Part shown: one piece after another, positions 11,070-23,240 of the stretch
Layout: each line of letters starts with the position of its first letter
Position numbering within the stretch: position 1 is the first letter of the stretch
Assembly: GCA_010909165.1 (NCBI GenBank)
Contig: MU008182.1
Coordinates: forward strand, 372,001-436,000
Reading direction: 5' to 3'
DNA from: Anthoceros angustus
Lineage: Eukaryota; Streptophyta; Anthocerotopsida; Anthocerotales; Anthocerotaceae
DNA: 64,000 nt
Notes under the pieces: model-generated
What the model saw: the letters and a program-made list of their open reading frames with translations, nothing else
Database searches by the model: none
What the model was told of the DNA's origin: nothing
Program-made: the position numbers and the translations under genes

Positions 11070-12340
11070 CCCTAATACCTCACGGTATTTAGACAGGTGG
11101 AGCAACATCACATATATGTTACAACAAAAGTTATTTTCAATCATACTCACCAACCATGTGGCACCAAGTCATCCTCTTGGGAGATGATCACAACTTATCA
11201 AGGTCGGTTCATTGTCTTGACATGTGATTACGGACAAGTCCTTCACCTCCACCAAGTACTCCATGTTCCATTAATGTGCAAGAATTTATTATCGGTTGCA
11301 AGTATTTGTCAAACCCATTCCATGCGGTGACCCTTTTTCAGATAGTTGCTTTCTCTCTCATGTAGGTGATAGCAATCATATTATTTGTAGTGGTACTTTA
11401 GAAGATGGCCTTTATAGATTATCTCCTAGTAGGAGGTCAACAATCTTGTCACCAGTTCTTCTCAAAGTCCCCTCCATCAATGTTATGGCATTGTCGCCTT
11501 GGTCACCCAAATAGTCAAAACTCACCCGGATGTCTAAGGAAACTTTTACGAAACCCATGTCTTGCAAATGTTGGGCATTTATCCAGTGCGAAACTTGTGT
11601 CCTCACAAAGCGTCACCAAGAGCCTTTTAAAAACAAATCTCCACAAAGGGCAAAGAAACCTTTAGAGATAGTGCATACAGACATCTGTGGACCTCTATCT
11701 ACATCTTCCTTTAGTGGAAGTAGGTATTTTTTGACTTTTATAGATGATTTTTCCCGTTTTGTCTCCTCCTATGTCTTGCAACACAAGTCCGATGCTTTTC
11801 AATTTTTCAAAGATTATATGAAATGGGCAGAGACTTACAGTTATGCGAAAACATTACGTTCGACAATGGAGGTGAATTTACATCTAATCGATTTGAGGAG
11901 TTTTGTCGGCGAAGGTATTGCTCAACAACTCACTGTCTATACTCCTCAACAAAATGGGAATAGAAAAATAAAAATCTGCGTTTAAGAGATAACAGTTGCT
12001 TATTAACACAAGTTGCCTAAGGTTTATTGAGGCCCTTCTTCGCAACCTATCTTATCAATCGCTTACATCGGGACACGGCATGACGCCTTATGAAGCGCGT
12101 TTATTGGCAAGAAACCGTCCATTGATCATCTTCGTATTTTTGGATCACCGCATATGTTTTCATTCCTAAAGCATTACGTAAGTTGGATCCCAAGGCAGCC
12201 AAGTATCTTTTCATAGGATATCAAGGCATTAAAGGGTATAAGTTATATAACCCTTCAACAAGACAACTTCTTTATGCTCGAGTGTTACATTCCATGAGTC
12301 TTACCTCTTTTCTCCAAGGTGGGAGTTGAAGTCGTTGACT
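11070..12340 (+). pseudogene. Copia protease and integrase, nested copy 1 (frameshifted)
   Basis: A degraded protease start (about 11,090) corresponds to YLDGATSHICYNKV of copy 2, itself missing the serine of DSGATSH. A pre-integrase segment with LWHCRLGHPNSQ (about 11,490) leads into the zinc site (CETCVLTKRHQEPF, about 11,590). The core follows with VHTDICGPLSTSSFSGSRYF (about 11,671-11,730) and FIDDFSRF. YTPQQNG lies near 11,940-11,960 and a KYLFIGYQGIKGYKLYNP tail near 12,200-12,255. Together these cut the polyprotein and integrate the cDNA. At least four frame breaks are present. Confidence 0.8.
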
Positions 12341-12749
12341 CTGCGATGATGCTAATGATTTTCTACATTTGATGATCCTAATCCCTTCCTTTCCTTGTCC
12401 CTACTCCTCGTGTTCCTTCTTGACCCCATGTGCGGAGGAGGAGGAGCCTCTTCCACCTTCATCCGATCCCCTTGAGGCCATTTCAAGATGCTATACCTCC
12501 TGTTCAAGATGATAATGATCGGTTGGAGGCGGTAATCAAGAAATGGATCCCTTAGAACAAGAAGATGAACCGGTTCTCTGGAAGACACACACGCAAGGTA
12601 CAACCTTAGATCACGTCCACTCATCTCGGCCTGCTGGTTGGAAAGAACCCCTTTGGGATACCTTGCTATTTTTCCCGATTCTAATTCTCCGAGTCCCTTT
12701 ATAATCAAGGCATGTACCAGAGAACTTAGAAGAGCCTCTTACCCTAAAA

Positions 12750-14240
12750 CAAGCCTTCTCTTCTCCTCCAAACATCTATGGAAGGAAGTCAGATTCGGAG
12801 TATAATTCCCTCATTAGTAATTCTACATGGGAATTAGTTGAACCTCCTAAGGGTAGAAAAATAGTAACCAGCAAATGGGTATTTAAGATAAAGAGAAAAG
12901 GAGATGGATCCGTGGAAAGGTATAAAGCACGTCTAGTTGCTAGAGGTTTTACCCAAATCCACGGACTAGACTATATACCTTGGGCCACTTATGCTCACAG
13001 CCAAGTTTGCCACTCTTCGCATGATCTTATATATGTGCGACGATCTTGAACTTCATATGATGGATGTGAAGACAGCATATTTGTATGGCGCTTGAAAGAA
13101 GAAATATACATGAAGCAACGAGGGTTATGAAGTAAAAGGCAAGGAGCATTTAGTATGTAAATTGATCAAGGGTCTATATGGACTCAAACAATCCGCAAAA
13201 TTGGAACTTGACCATCCATATACAACTCTCGAATAAGGGATTTAAGCAAAGTAAAGGCGATGCTTGCTTATATATTTACCTTAAGGAAAATGATATATTT
13301 TACCTTCTATTATCGTCGATGACGTCTTATGGCAACAAACTCTCTTATTCTCCTATGAGATAAAGCATGGCTTGGACATTATATGAAATGACCGACAGGA
13401 GAAATGAATTATGCACTTGGTGTAAATATTATCCGCGATAGGAGTAATAAAAAGTGAGCATAGTTCAAACCAAGTATATAAAGGAGAGTTTAGCAAAATT
13501 GGAATGGAAGATGCAAAGCACACCCACTTTTGCTAGTGGCATCAGCTTACTTGATATGAGTCCTAAGAGTGCTCAAGAGAAAATGGAGATGGCATCCGTC
13601 CCATATCGACATCTTGTCGGCACTCTCATATATTTAAGCAATTTTACTAGACACGATATTTCTTTTGAAGTCGGTTCACCTCCGCTTTTGGAGAACCCGG
13701 ACATCAACACGGATGTCGATTAAGCGTATTTTTCGATACCTTAAAGGGACTATGCAAACGGTGACATTTAAGCATACCAGCAATCAAAACATTAACACTT
13801 ACGGCATGCCGATGCGATTATCTGGTGATCACGATGAAAATCCGTATCGTTATGTTTTACTTCTTGGAGGAGCTCCAATATCATGGTCGAGTAAGAAACA
13901 GCTACCATTGCCTTGTCTAATCGAATCAATATAGAGTACTAACATCTATTTCCAAGGATATAGTATGGTCTAGGCTAATTTTGAGTGAACTTAATCACCC
14001 TCAAGAAACCCAACATCTCTTTTAGTGATAGTCGAGCCATAGCACTTGCTAGAAACCCTTTTCCATTCCAACCAAACACATAGCTGTTGAGTATCACTAT
14101 ATCGGAGAGAAGTTGGAAGATAACACTATAGATATCACTTATATACCAACACAAAACAATCCAAATTTGTTAACTAAGTCATTAGGGAGATTTGCATTTA
14201 AGACACATGAAAATGTTAGGTATTCAAGAGGTTTAAGTCA
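12750..14240 (+). pseudogene. Copia reverse transcriptase and RNase H, nested copy 1 (frameshifted)
   Basis: RT pieces include VTSKWVFKIKRKGDGSVERY (about 12,867-12,920), LVARGFTQI, a HMMDVKTAYLYG-type first catalytic aspartate (about 13,055-13,090) and LIKGLYGLKQSAK near 13,165-13,200. The YVDD region is damaged near 13,300-13,330. RNase H pieces lie at 13,990-14,235 and include HIAVEYHY-type and DITYIPTQNN segments. The intact RNase H frame of copy 2 (40,676-40,945) confirms the assignment. The Copia order IN-RT-RH is kept. The copy is inactive as written. Confidence 0.8.
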
Positions 14241-14859
14241 TAGCTAGTATGTGTCAATGTATTTTCTATAGTCCACACATCTTGTCTAGCATAGAAATTT
14301 CCTCTCCTAACTCTATGTAGTCCTCACATCGCTTATCCTCTCTTTCTAATACCCGGAAGGATCCTACAATACACACCATGGGTTATAAAGTGAAAATGAT
14401 GAAAAGATAGTACTTAAGTCGTTAGGTTACTTCGTACAAGTGTTTGGTGTGTCCTTCATATTTTTCACATGGGAAGCACAACCACACCATCTTAATCCCT
14501 CTTTTCACATACATACTCCATGGGAACTTCATGGTCATCCTTTCCTCCGGAAGAACCAAGTAGGTTGCCTTGCATAAGTTTCAGTGGCGGTAGGAACTAG
14601 GAATTTTCCTTTTGCACTTGCTCTCTCTTGAGTAGGTCGTAGAGGTAGGGCAAATCTCACATGGCTTGTGCCCACACTCTTATCTACACCGCAAAATAGC
14701 GAGATATTATTAGGAAAATGTTAGTTTAGTTTACCGGTTTTTGGTATCATCTTTCCTACTCACTCCTTGGCTCTTCTGCCGCTATTACATCCTCTGCGCC
14801 ATTTACACAAGGATGTGATCTCCACAGCTACCTCACAAATAACTCGAGGGTCTCTTCGG

Positions 14860-15842
14860 TTTTATAGAGTCCTCGACTCTTCCGAATCTTCATTCATTTT
14901 GAAGTCATCATATTCGGCCTCGATTGGTGATGCGGCTTTATCGGATTATCTACATCCATATTTATTAGCATTTTATGCACTCAAAATTTTTATGCAATTT
15001 ATTTTGCAATTTATTGACTTACCGATAACTTTGACTTCTCTCACAACGACCTTGGATTTTTCCACGTCACCACGTGATATCATCCTCTTCATCGGGTATG
15101 TCATCACTCTTTGCAATAGGTTGACACTGCAAGAAATTGATCAAGTTTGGATCATCAGGTTCCTCCCAAGATCCGATAATGTCGGTACAACTTCATCCGG
15201 TACCACAAGTGGTGTGCACGGGCTGCGTTTTCCTTCTTTCTTTCTTCGCAAGTATCCTCCTTCGCCACCAAGTGCTTGTTTGATTTTATCAAGACCCATG
15301 TTTCACCTCACGGTGGGGCACGGACCCTCCAATCGTCAAGCTGCAGATATATTTATCAAGCAACTCCAGCAATTTATCAATTTATTTAGCAATTTCAGCA
15401 ATTTATTTCAGCTATTTATATAAATCCAGCAAATATTTCAAAATTTGATTCGAGGCGAGCACCTTCTTATGCGCACGGCCTGGATTCCGCCAAATTCGCT
15501 ATTTTTCACCGATCTTGGCAACTTGATTAGCGCGCGGTGGCACTTGATCGCGGTGGATCGCGATGATCGCGCTAAATCAAGCGAAATTTTTCTGAGTGAT
15601 GGATCTCTGGCGGATCGGATCGGTGGTGGATGGCGCGATGGTGGAGTGGATTTGGATGGCTACGGAGGCGGATGGCGGCGGCGGATGGCGGCCCGGCCGA
15701 TCAGGGATCACGAGGATTGAGGTCGGAGCCGCGGGGAGAAGGCGGTTTTGTCTCCCGTTTCGTAAACCGCCGGCGCGGCCGCCTACCGCGTTCACCAGGC
15801 GCGAGAGGGCCGTTGCTTTATTTATAGGCCCGAAATGGGCCT
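14860..15842 (-). other. Antisense gene-like unit inside nested Copia 1 (promoter, introns, ORF)
   Basis: On the minus strand, antisense to the Copia, a plant-type TATA box (CCTATAAATAAAGC, 15,816-15,828) is preceded by a GGCCCAT element. A GC-rich leader (15,810-15,480) comes next, then an AT-rich stretch ending ATATCTGCAG at 15,341 (an intron acceptor). An ATG at 15,300 follows (MGLDKIKQALGGEGGYLRRK). Later frames give GSWEEPDDPNLINFLP and SDDIPDEEDDI. A GTAAGTC donor at 15,022 and a GTAG acceptor at 14,950 bound a 73 bp intron, followed by EAEYDDFKMNEDSEESRTL and a stop at 14,872. Copy 2 keeps all parts. The unit looks like a captured host gene fragment or antisense accessory gene. I do not recognise the family. 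Confidence 0.5.
15816..15842 (-). promoter_or_regulatory. Candidate antisense promoter: TATA box with GGCCCAT element
   Basis: The minus strand reads AGGCCCATTTCGGGCC then TATAAATAAA. GGCCCA (site II/TCP-type) elements just upstream of a TATA box are common in plant promoters. Copy 2 keeps both at 42,546-42,571. Confidence 0.45.
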
Positions 15843-16054
15843 ATCCTGTTTTTTTTATTTATAGGCCATTTTGTGGCCCGTCTATTGTTTTTCATTTTCT
15901 TTATGCCTATATTAAGTCCTTATTTATGACTTGATTATATGTTAGATGCTTAAGTTTTTAAGACCTTTTCTTAAGCGGATAACTTTAGGTTTAGTGGGAG
16001 CCTATTTAACATTTAGGCCTCATTTTAAAGGCTAGACTTCACCCCTATATTCAT

Positions 16055-16069
16055 AGTGAGTGGGAGTGA
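16055..16069 (+). other. Polypurine tract of nested Copia 1
   Basis: GTGAGTGGGAGTGA immediately precedes the TGAAATAGG start of the 3' LTR. The same tract lies before 42,798 in copy 2. Confidence 0.75.
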
Positions 16070-16318
16070 TGAAATAGGTCTAGATTAGGGCACTATTCAT
16101 TAGGGCCTCATAACTTAAACATTATTATTTACCTAGGGTTATTTAGGTAGTTAGTAGTTATATTAGTTATATTGGTTACAACAACTTACGGTTGCAACTA
16201 CTTATGGTTGCAACCATGGTTGTAACCACCCAACTTCAGCCTATTTAAAGGCTTGCTTTACTCATTAAACACTTACATTGTTTCTTCTTCTTCTAATCTA
16301 AGAGCTAAATTCTCATCA
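16070..16318 (+). repeat. 3' LTR of nested Copia 1
   Basis: It matches 9,089-9,347 from TGAAATAGG to CTCATCA and differs mainly by short deletions. Gypsy gag sequence resumes after TTCACGA. Confidence 0.9.
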
Positions 16319-16329
16319 TTCACGATCGC

Positions 16330-18930
16330 CTCCTTCACAATTTTGCGGGATCTTGGACTTCTGAGCAAGCATCTCGGGCCGACCACAAATTCGCGGTCAA
16401 GTAATCGTCGTGGCCAGAGATTTTATCCGACAAAGTTTCCTCCCGCTTGCAGCTGATCGACTCCGACCTTATTGGTAAAGTTCGATTCCATGACCCCCTA
16501 TCGGGTGGGTTCCCATAGTGGATCACGATTCACAGCTCTGCGACCCTGCTTCCGTGTCGGGTGAGCTGTTTAATTCATCTTCCGGCATTGCGCTACTTCT
16601 CGACTAATGTCGGGAAGCGATTCGTTCCTCCCCTCCTTTGGTCCCTTCTGCGTCCCGCCTAGGGTAGTCTGTTTGGTCTATCCGTGCGGACTACGGGGTA
16701 GTACCTTCTCTGAGCGGTCTTGTTCTGCTCCTCTTGATGCTTTGAACACATGGCGTCTCCGGAGCCATGGTGAGTCATCCCTCACCTTCCTCCGTTTCCT
16801 TTCCTCATCTTGCGCCGTTTTCCATGATCGTCCTTTCTCGCGGCCCGATGTGGTTACCACAGCCACCATCAACCTTTCATCCGCTTATTTCTCCCTCGTA
16901 TCCTTCCTCACGATACGGCGTCTGAATCCTCGATCGTACTCCGCTTCCACCTTCAACAGGTGTTGTGGTCACGGTAGTGCGGTTTTAGGTGTTGGGTCGT
17001 GCCTCTCTTCGCTGCTGTAAAACGACTCTGGTGTGGTGTCACTCGCGTCACCCCATGCATCGGGTCCCCATTTTATGTCCCAATTCCTTACATACAGCAA
17101 GGGTACATAACCTACTTGCTTCCGTGGTTACGGGCATTCGTTGAGTAGTGTCACGGGGCTCCGCAATTATGACACCCACATGGAATTGCCATCGTTGCGG
17201 ATCGGTCTCCATTGTCCGGCGATGTCGGACGTGAGCCATACCTTGAGGGGCTGATGCGGCGGTGGTAAGTCGCTCTCATTGATTGAGGTGGTCGGCTTCG
17301 GTGGCGCTTGCACATGCGCGCCTCGTCACGTACCAATAATCTCTCACAGCATAACGGTTTCCACATGATTTCTGACGTGCGTGGTGCGAATACATTCTCG
17401 GTTGGTGTGTCCCGTTTGATGAGCAGCAATACACCTGTCTACCGTGAAGGAGATCTTCGTGGAGCTTGATTCTTCCGCCTTGACCTCCAACTCGGTCAAC
17501 GCTTGGTCAAAGCCTCCACTTGTCCGACAATCCCTCCTCCGCTGACGTTTCTCCCTTCTCCATCCGACGGACCGTCTTCCCTTTCCTCTCCTTCTCCAAT
17601 GCGTTCCGCCTCCTCTTGTCGTTTTGACCTTCTCGGTCCTTCCTCATTCGTCGTTCGTAGGCCTTCTCGATTCCTCATCCGATGTGGAGCCTTCACGAGT
17701 TCATTGTCCTCACTTTCGATGTGGAAGAGGCGGCGCTAGAGGTAGAGGAGAGGCGAGCTAGATCTCCTCGATCCTTTTCTCTTCTTATGACTCGCCTCTT
17801 CTTCCTCCTTCTCCCAGCGGACTCCCATTCCTCATTCAGCGGAGGCCCCTTAGCGTCTTCGTTCCGCTGCGGTGTACCTCCATTTTCGTGACAAGCCACT
17901 CACAAACCAATCCAACGCTTGTTCTTGAGTACCCGAGGTGGGTGGATCTCCGGCCTCTCGGGTGCACATTTGAACCGATCGGATATCCATAAAACCTCTC
18001 CACATAATCGAACAACGACTCTCGTTTCTTCCTTGGAGGGTTCTCAACTTGGCCAAGTGTGTGGTGTGCGTGGCGAGCCCTCGGAACCGATTCAAGAAGG
18101 CTTAAGAGCTTCCCAATCGTCGGCGCCGATTATATGTGCGACCATACCCTTGGGCATGCCCTCTCGGCGATCCGGAAGATCGCGATCGCTCGGCGACTCC
18201 ATCCTCTAAATTTGCGTGGGAGGCGTGCTCGAAAGTTCTTACAAGCGCCTCGCATCATCTCCCTTCTTCTTCTCGCCCGAATTTGGCGTATTCTTTGGCG
18301 ACTATGAAGTTAGGCGGTCCTCCTCCTCCACCAACTCCACTCATGTTGCTCGTTCGGGTGTCCGGACCAACACTCCTCTCGCCGGGGTAACGAAACAAAT
18401 CGGGATCCTTGAGCACGAAAATCTTCTACCAGGAGTAGCGACCTCCCCTAGTCGTCCCAAAGATCAATCGATCGGTGATTCGATCGAGTCGTTCCAAATC
18501 CTCCGACCAAGCACGAAACTCCCGCTCTTGGCGACCTCGTCGTCCTTTGATTCATTTGGAAGATGAGGTGGTGCTTTGAAGCAAAGCGTCGCGGGCGTTC
18601 CGCAGCGGTTGTGAAAGGCAACTTCGTGCTCGGAGGCGCGGCCTTCCTAAATCACACCGACTTCTCTTTCGACCTCCTTCCTCTCGCCGGTGATCTCGCC
18701 TCTTCTTCCTCCTTCTCCCTGCAGCCGTTCGCACCTCTCGCCTTGGCGTCACGGCGACTTCCTCGCGTCCTTTTCTACTTCCTCCCTGTCCACGAGTGGC
18801 GGCGGCGGTCTCTTCCCTTAGCGGTTTCTTCGTAAAGCTCGTCTCTCGCGGTGGCGGTGGTGACCTTCAGCGTGTATCTCCCGAGATCGACCCCTACGAC
18901 ATCGCAACCATCCTCATGTCCTCCAACCCA
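16330..18930 (-). pseudogene. Gypsy gag, copy 1 (frameshifted)
   Basis: This aligns with the better preserved gag of copy 2 (43,055-45,640). Minus-strand pieces include an N-terminal part near 18,920, the matrix/capsid-like segment with TQEQALDWFVSGLSRKW (about 17,930-17,880), a serine- and arginine-rich middle (17,850-17,690), an E/R/K-rich coiled-coil-like segment (17,690-17,500) and a degraded zinc-knuckle zone near 17,420. Gag packages element RNA. Losses of one to several bases occur every few dozen bases. Confidence 0.7.
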
Positions 18931-19085
18931 CGGTGTTAAGAGGAAAGCAAATCACACCCGTTTAGTGTCTCAACGGTCACCCTATGACACTTAGGCGTGA
19001 AATTCTTCTCACCCTATGGTGACTCGGTCCCTTTGAAAAACGTGCTAGATGGAAACCACAAAACTTCAACCTTTCAACAACAAGT

Positions 19086-19102
19086 CCCGACAGCGCCAAA
19101 AA
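19086..19102 (-). other. Primer-binding site of Gypsy copy 1 (TGGCGC type)
   Basis: Minus-strand TTTTTGGCGCTGTCGGG directly follows the LTR end ACCACA. It resembles the TTGGCGCCGTTGCCGGG-type primer sites of plant Tat/Athila-like Ty3 elements. In copy 2 it lies at 45,781-45,794. Confidence 0.6.
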
Positions 19103-19320
19103 TGTGGTAGGGAGAATCCGGGGCACTCCCGGGTCCTCCCACTATAAGGCCACACTTATCACTTTACCCGTCGTTGGGTTTCGTCCCATGAGACTTGTGT
19201 GAAAGTTCGAGGCCTTGATGCCAATCGCTACACGCACACTCTCGACCTTCTAACAAGCAAGGCGCCCTACTCTCCCTCTCACGGTGCACCACTTGCCTTT
19301 GCTTGAAAAATCGCCAACCT

Positions 19321-19525
19321 CGACCTAGCGACACAAAACAATTGGTCACGCCTCGACGAGCCTACCACGGGCGCCGAGGACCCCCTGGTTCACACGATTT
19401 GTCCCTACTTCTAAGACCAAACTTGACCTACAGCACACTTGCGGTCACCTCGGACAGCCTACCAGGCCCGGGGACCCCCAGTTCACACCGATTCGTCCCT
19501 ACTTCTAAGACCAAACTTCTCCACT
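19321..19525. repeat. Two-unit ~100 bp minisatellite in the LTR
   Basis: Two units each contain GCCTACCA..., a run of GACCCC, and CGATTCGTCCCTACTTCTAA-type sequence ending in GACCAAACTT. The same pair is at 45,990-46,198. Confidence 0.75.
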
Positions 19526-21318
19526 CGGGGCGCTCTTTTACTTGCAGTTGGGATTCGTCCCTTAGGCTCTGCTGTGGCCTTCCACCTACACCTCTAATCC
19601 TCTACTCATCTTCTCATCTCCTCATCCTCTTCCTCCTAGTCTAACCTCGATTCGGGCTTCTTGGTTTCGACTCGCCCTTACAGCTGCTGCACAGGTCCGC
19701 CTCCACCCAAGTTCTTCCTTGGGCGGTTGCTATGAGTTTGACACGACGGTGAGAACCTCGAGTCTTTCCTGTAGTCTACCCTCAAGCCGAGTTCTGGGCA
19801 TTTGCCACACACCCAAAGCAAAGCAATTTCACGGCAACCATTCACAAAGCAACTCGTTTAGGCACTTGCGTGAGCAAGTCCTCCACCAAGCACTCACCAC
19901 ATGACTTCCTCTCTGCAGACCGTGTTGGCTCCGGCCACGAAATTCCTCTGTAATGGCAAAGGACTCGATGGCGTGGGCGCAAGACATGATACTTTACTTT
20001 GTGAAATCCTCCTCCTCTTATAGGAGGCCTTCCACATACAACCTCCCTTAGGTGACCCTCTGCAGGTCACCTTTTCCAATTTTCTATTATTTCCTACACT
20101 TGACATTTAATGTCGGCACCTAAATCTATTATGCGATCCTTGGTAAATTCTATTCTAGTAACTTCACCTAAGACCATCCTTGAAGGATGTCGTCTACACC
20201 ACCTATCCTTCCGTTCCCCAAAGCTCATTTATGGTCATTGACCATTCTTAGTCTTATCTCATTTGGGGTGGTGACATGGCCCTTGAGGATTGGCTCCCTC
20301 GCCCTCCTTTTGCTCTGTCCCTTCCCGGATCTTGTCGCCTTGTGGGGCAAGTACCATCTGCCCTTCCTCCATCTCCAGGGCGCCTAAATCTGTTATCTTC
20401 CATCGGTGCCTCCGCCTTTTTCTCCGCCCGCGCTGGTCGCGTTCATCGACACCCTACGCGGTAGTCGGCGGACTAAGGTGGTGACTACCTACCATGGTAG
20501 TCTCTCCTTCTTCTCCTTCCTCTCCATCGGTGATGTCTCCACGGGGTGAGTTCCTCTTGCTCCTTCCTTCTTTGTTTGGTTTGTCCATACCTATCGGAGC
20601 ATGTCTTCAAAGAATCTTCCCCATTCGTAATGTTGCTACTAACTCCTTGGGCCTTCTTGCGTTGGTCTCCTCTCGGGCCTGGCTCCTCCCTTATCAGGTG
20701 AGGAACTTCTCACCCCTCCCCTTCCTCGAGGTGGGACCCGTCCTTAGTCTCCTCCGGTGGGGTTGTCTCTCCCACCACCCCTGCTCCTCCGGGGTATACT
20801 CGGACCCCGGCTCCTTCATCCTCGGCCTCCAGACTCCCAACTCCACGGGCTGCCCTACCGGTGAGTCTGGCGGACTACCCGTGTGTCGATCTGCAGTGGT
20901 CAGCGGACTACGTGGTGGTGGTCACCACCGTGGTAGGTTGACCCCGGTGGGCTTTCCCCTCCTTGCTCTGCGCCACCTTCTACCTTTGGCGCTCTGGCGC
21001 TCTTCGTCTCCACTCCTCAGTTCCTCGGAGTCCATTTCGTGATGGCCTCATCAAAATCGGAGGCCTCTGCTTTCTGCTCCTTTCATCATCATCATGAGGA
21101 CCCAATGTCCTCCTCTTGGCCAAAAAAGATCTCATTGTTGGCCTTCAAAATTCTATTGTGGAGGTGGGCCCCAAGCTATGATATTGCATTTGGAGATCAA
21201 TCTCTGGGCCACTCTCCATCTTCACACCTACCTTTGTAGGCGTCCCTTGAGGTGGTCAATTCCCCACCTTGACATGGAGGTCACATTCTCCTCCTTGCTT
21301 CCTTTTTGGTGGCCAATT

Positions 21319-23240
21319 TTACTGAAGGGCATAATCTGCCAAAACCTTCGCTTCCTTACTACGCATTCTATGTACCACTTTCTTGTGGTACTCCTCTCTG
21401 GACCTTTTTCCTTCCAAGTCCTCTATTCGTTGAGCAAGCCCTTCCCTCCACCAAGCATCTTTCTCGCGCTCCAGCTGTTTCTTTGGTTTTGAATTTCCAG
21501 CTCGGGCCTTCTCTTCCAAACTAAAGGCTCTTCTCAACTCTTCCTTCATGTCCGGATCTGGATGGCTTGCGTAGCCATCACTTCTTCTTGCGTCCATTTC
21601 TTTGGACCGCTACCTTCTCCAGCCTCTGTTTTGCCCTTTCGCTCTTGCTCTAATTGGGCAAAATGCTCCTCCATATACATCTCCATGAGTCTCGTTGGGT
21701 GGTTGCTCGGATGGCTCTTTCTTGGTTTGAGCCAACCTCCCTCAAGACCTTCTCCGCGCTGATCCATAAGGTCGGAGCTTCTCCTGACCTTTTCGGCTTG
21801 GCTGCCTTTTCGTCGGACTCCATGGCCTCCAATTGCCATTTGGTCCCTGCCTTCCTCCGGCCATGTCTTGAGATTTCACTTCTTCTTGACATGCCCACAA
21901 GGAGGCGTTTCTCTAGCCTTCAAATCCACACGGTGAGTGCTTCAAGCGGCAATTCTCCTAGGGGTCCTAATTCCACCCCTTCTTTCTTCTTGGAAATCTC
22001 CAGCTCTCACCTCTCGGGCCATCGGCTTGCTTCGTCGCTCCATCCGCCCTCCCACAGCGCGGAAGATGGTGGTTTGCGCCGCCCTCATGGCCTTCTCCTT
22101 CCCTTCCTTCCACCGTGAGGCTGTTTGCACGTGGGGTGCCCCTGTGAGGTGCTCCCCAGTGGTACCTACCATGGTGGTGGCCCTACAGTGATGCCCACCC
22201 CTTGGGTGGCGCCTCCCTAGGAGTGTCAGCCGGTGCCTCTCGTAGGCACAAAGGAGATGGTGGGGACTCCCCACTCTCGTCACCCCTCCTTCTCTCATAG
22301 ACCACCATCCGGCCTTCGGCTTGCTCTTCTTCCCTTGCTTGCTCCTGTGGGGAAAGGATTCCCACTCGGCAACTTTGTTGCCTCAGACCTTCTCCTCTTG
22401 CCTCTAGCATTTTGTGGAGTCGACCTCCCACCGTCTTCGCAATGCAAAGGCAAAGGCCTTTCCAACCTTTGGAGATGGATGACCTCAAAGGGATGCCATG
22501 CATCTTCAAGCTCCTTGCTTGTGAGAGTCCCTCGGTTTCCCATAAATGCACCAAATAGGTGCTAAGATAGCGAGGCCTTGGTCCTTCCTCATCCACGAAT
22601 TTGGCTTGAGGAGCTTCTCTCGATGGTGTATACGCTTCATGATAGTCCCCAATCGCTTGGCTCCCATGGAAATCTTCCACAAAAATTGGAGGAAGTTGGT
22701 CTTTGAAATAAGAGGTCGTTGGTAATTTACCAACCCCAGCACAATCTTTGCGAAGAGCCTCCACTTGACTCCTTGATGCTCTCGGTCTTCCGACCATTCT
22801 TGGCGTGGGCCTTCCTCCTCCATCCATCATGTCGAGAACTCTGCGGGATGTCGGTGTCCTCTTCCCCCATTCAACCTTTCGAGAGAGCAATTCAGCTTTC
22901 TTCCTCCGGTCTTCCATACACACAATACTTCTCACGGTCCAGCGGGGATCCGTTCTAGCATTCCTTCCGGTGTGCGCCATTGATGGAGGTTGATGTAACA
23001 CTCCTCAATCAATTCCAAATTAGTGTAGGCCATTGGCGGCCATACACCCATCTAGTTGGATGTTCTCCTCCTCCCTTGCTAGAAAATCAACCAAATCTGA
23101 GGTTAAGCTGCCCGGCAAAGCAAGTGAATTGGGCATCACAAGTTCACCTCCCCACAGCGCGCTTCTGCTTTCTTTCCTTTTTCTTCTCGCGAGGAGGCCC
23201 TTGCAGGCGGCTCCTTTTCCACCTCGAGGCATGGCACCTT
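21319..23240 (-). pseudogene. LTR-encoded coding-like region (copy B)
   Basis: This is the same product as in copy A, with its longest open frame at 22,183-23,001 (272 codons). That frame drifts between the true reading frames, but carries KWKGLCLCIAK-like and YLSTYLVHLWETEGL segments. The charged tail follows at 21,839-21,319, with EEHFAQLEQERKGKTEAGEG and long Glu/Arg/Lys stretches consistent with coiled coil. Neighbouring TATA sequence is at 23,848. The function is unknown. Confidence 0.5.

Larger units (their letters stand above)
9089..16318 (+). mobile_element. Ty1/Copia retrotransposon nested in Gypsy copy 1
   Basis: LTRs at 9,089-9,347 and 16,070-16,318 begin TGAAA(A)TAGG and end TCTCATCA. 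The flanks are TTCACGA at 9,082-9,088 and TTCACGA at 16,319-16,325, a target-site duplication. Seven bases match here and eight (TTCCCCGA) in copy 2; Copia usually gives five, so sequence noise or chance extension is likely. A primer site follows the 5' LTR and a purine tract precedes the 3' LTR. Order of parts: leader ORF, gag, protease, integrase, RT, RNase H, then an unusual 1.8 kb segment before the 3' LTR. Confidence 0.9.

Noticed and set aside
14767-15423. 218-codon plus-strand frame in the Copia 3' region
   Set aside because: It runs antisense to the intron-bearing minus-strand unit, is broken in copy 2, and has low-complexity AT-rich translation.
20494-21042. 182-codon plus-strand frame
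   Set aside because: Shadow frame on the antisense strand of the LTR, pyrimidine-rich (Ser/Pro/Leu), not kept at the same place in the other LTR copies.
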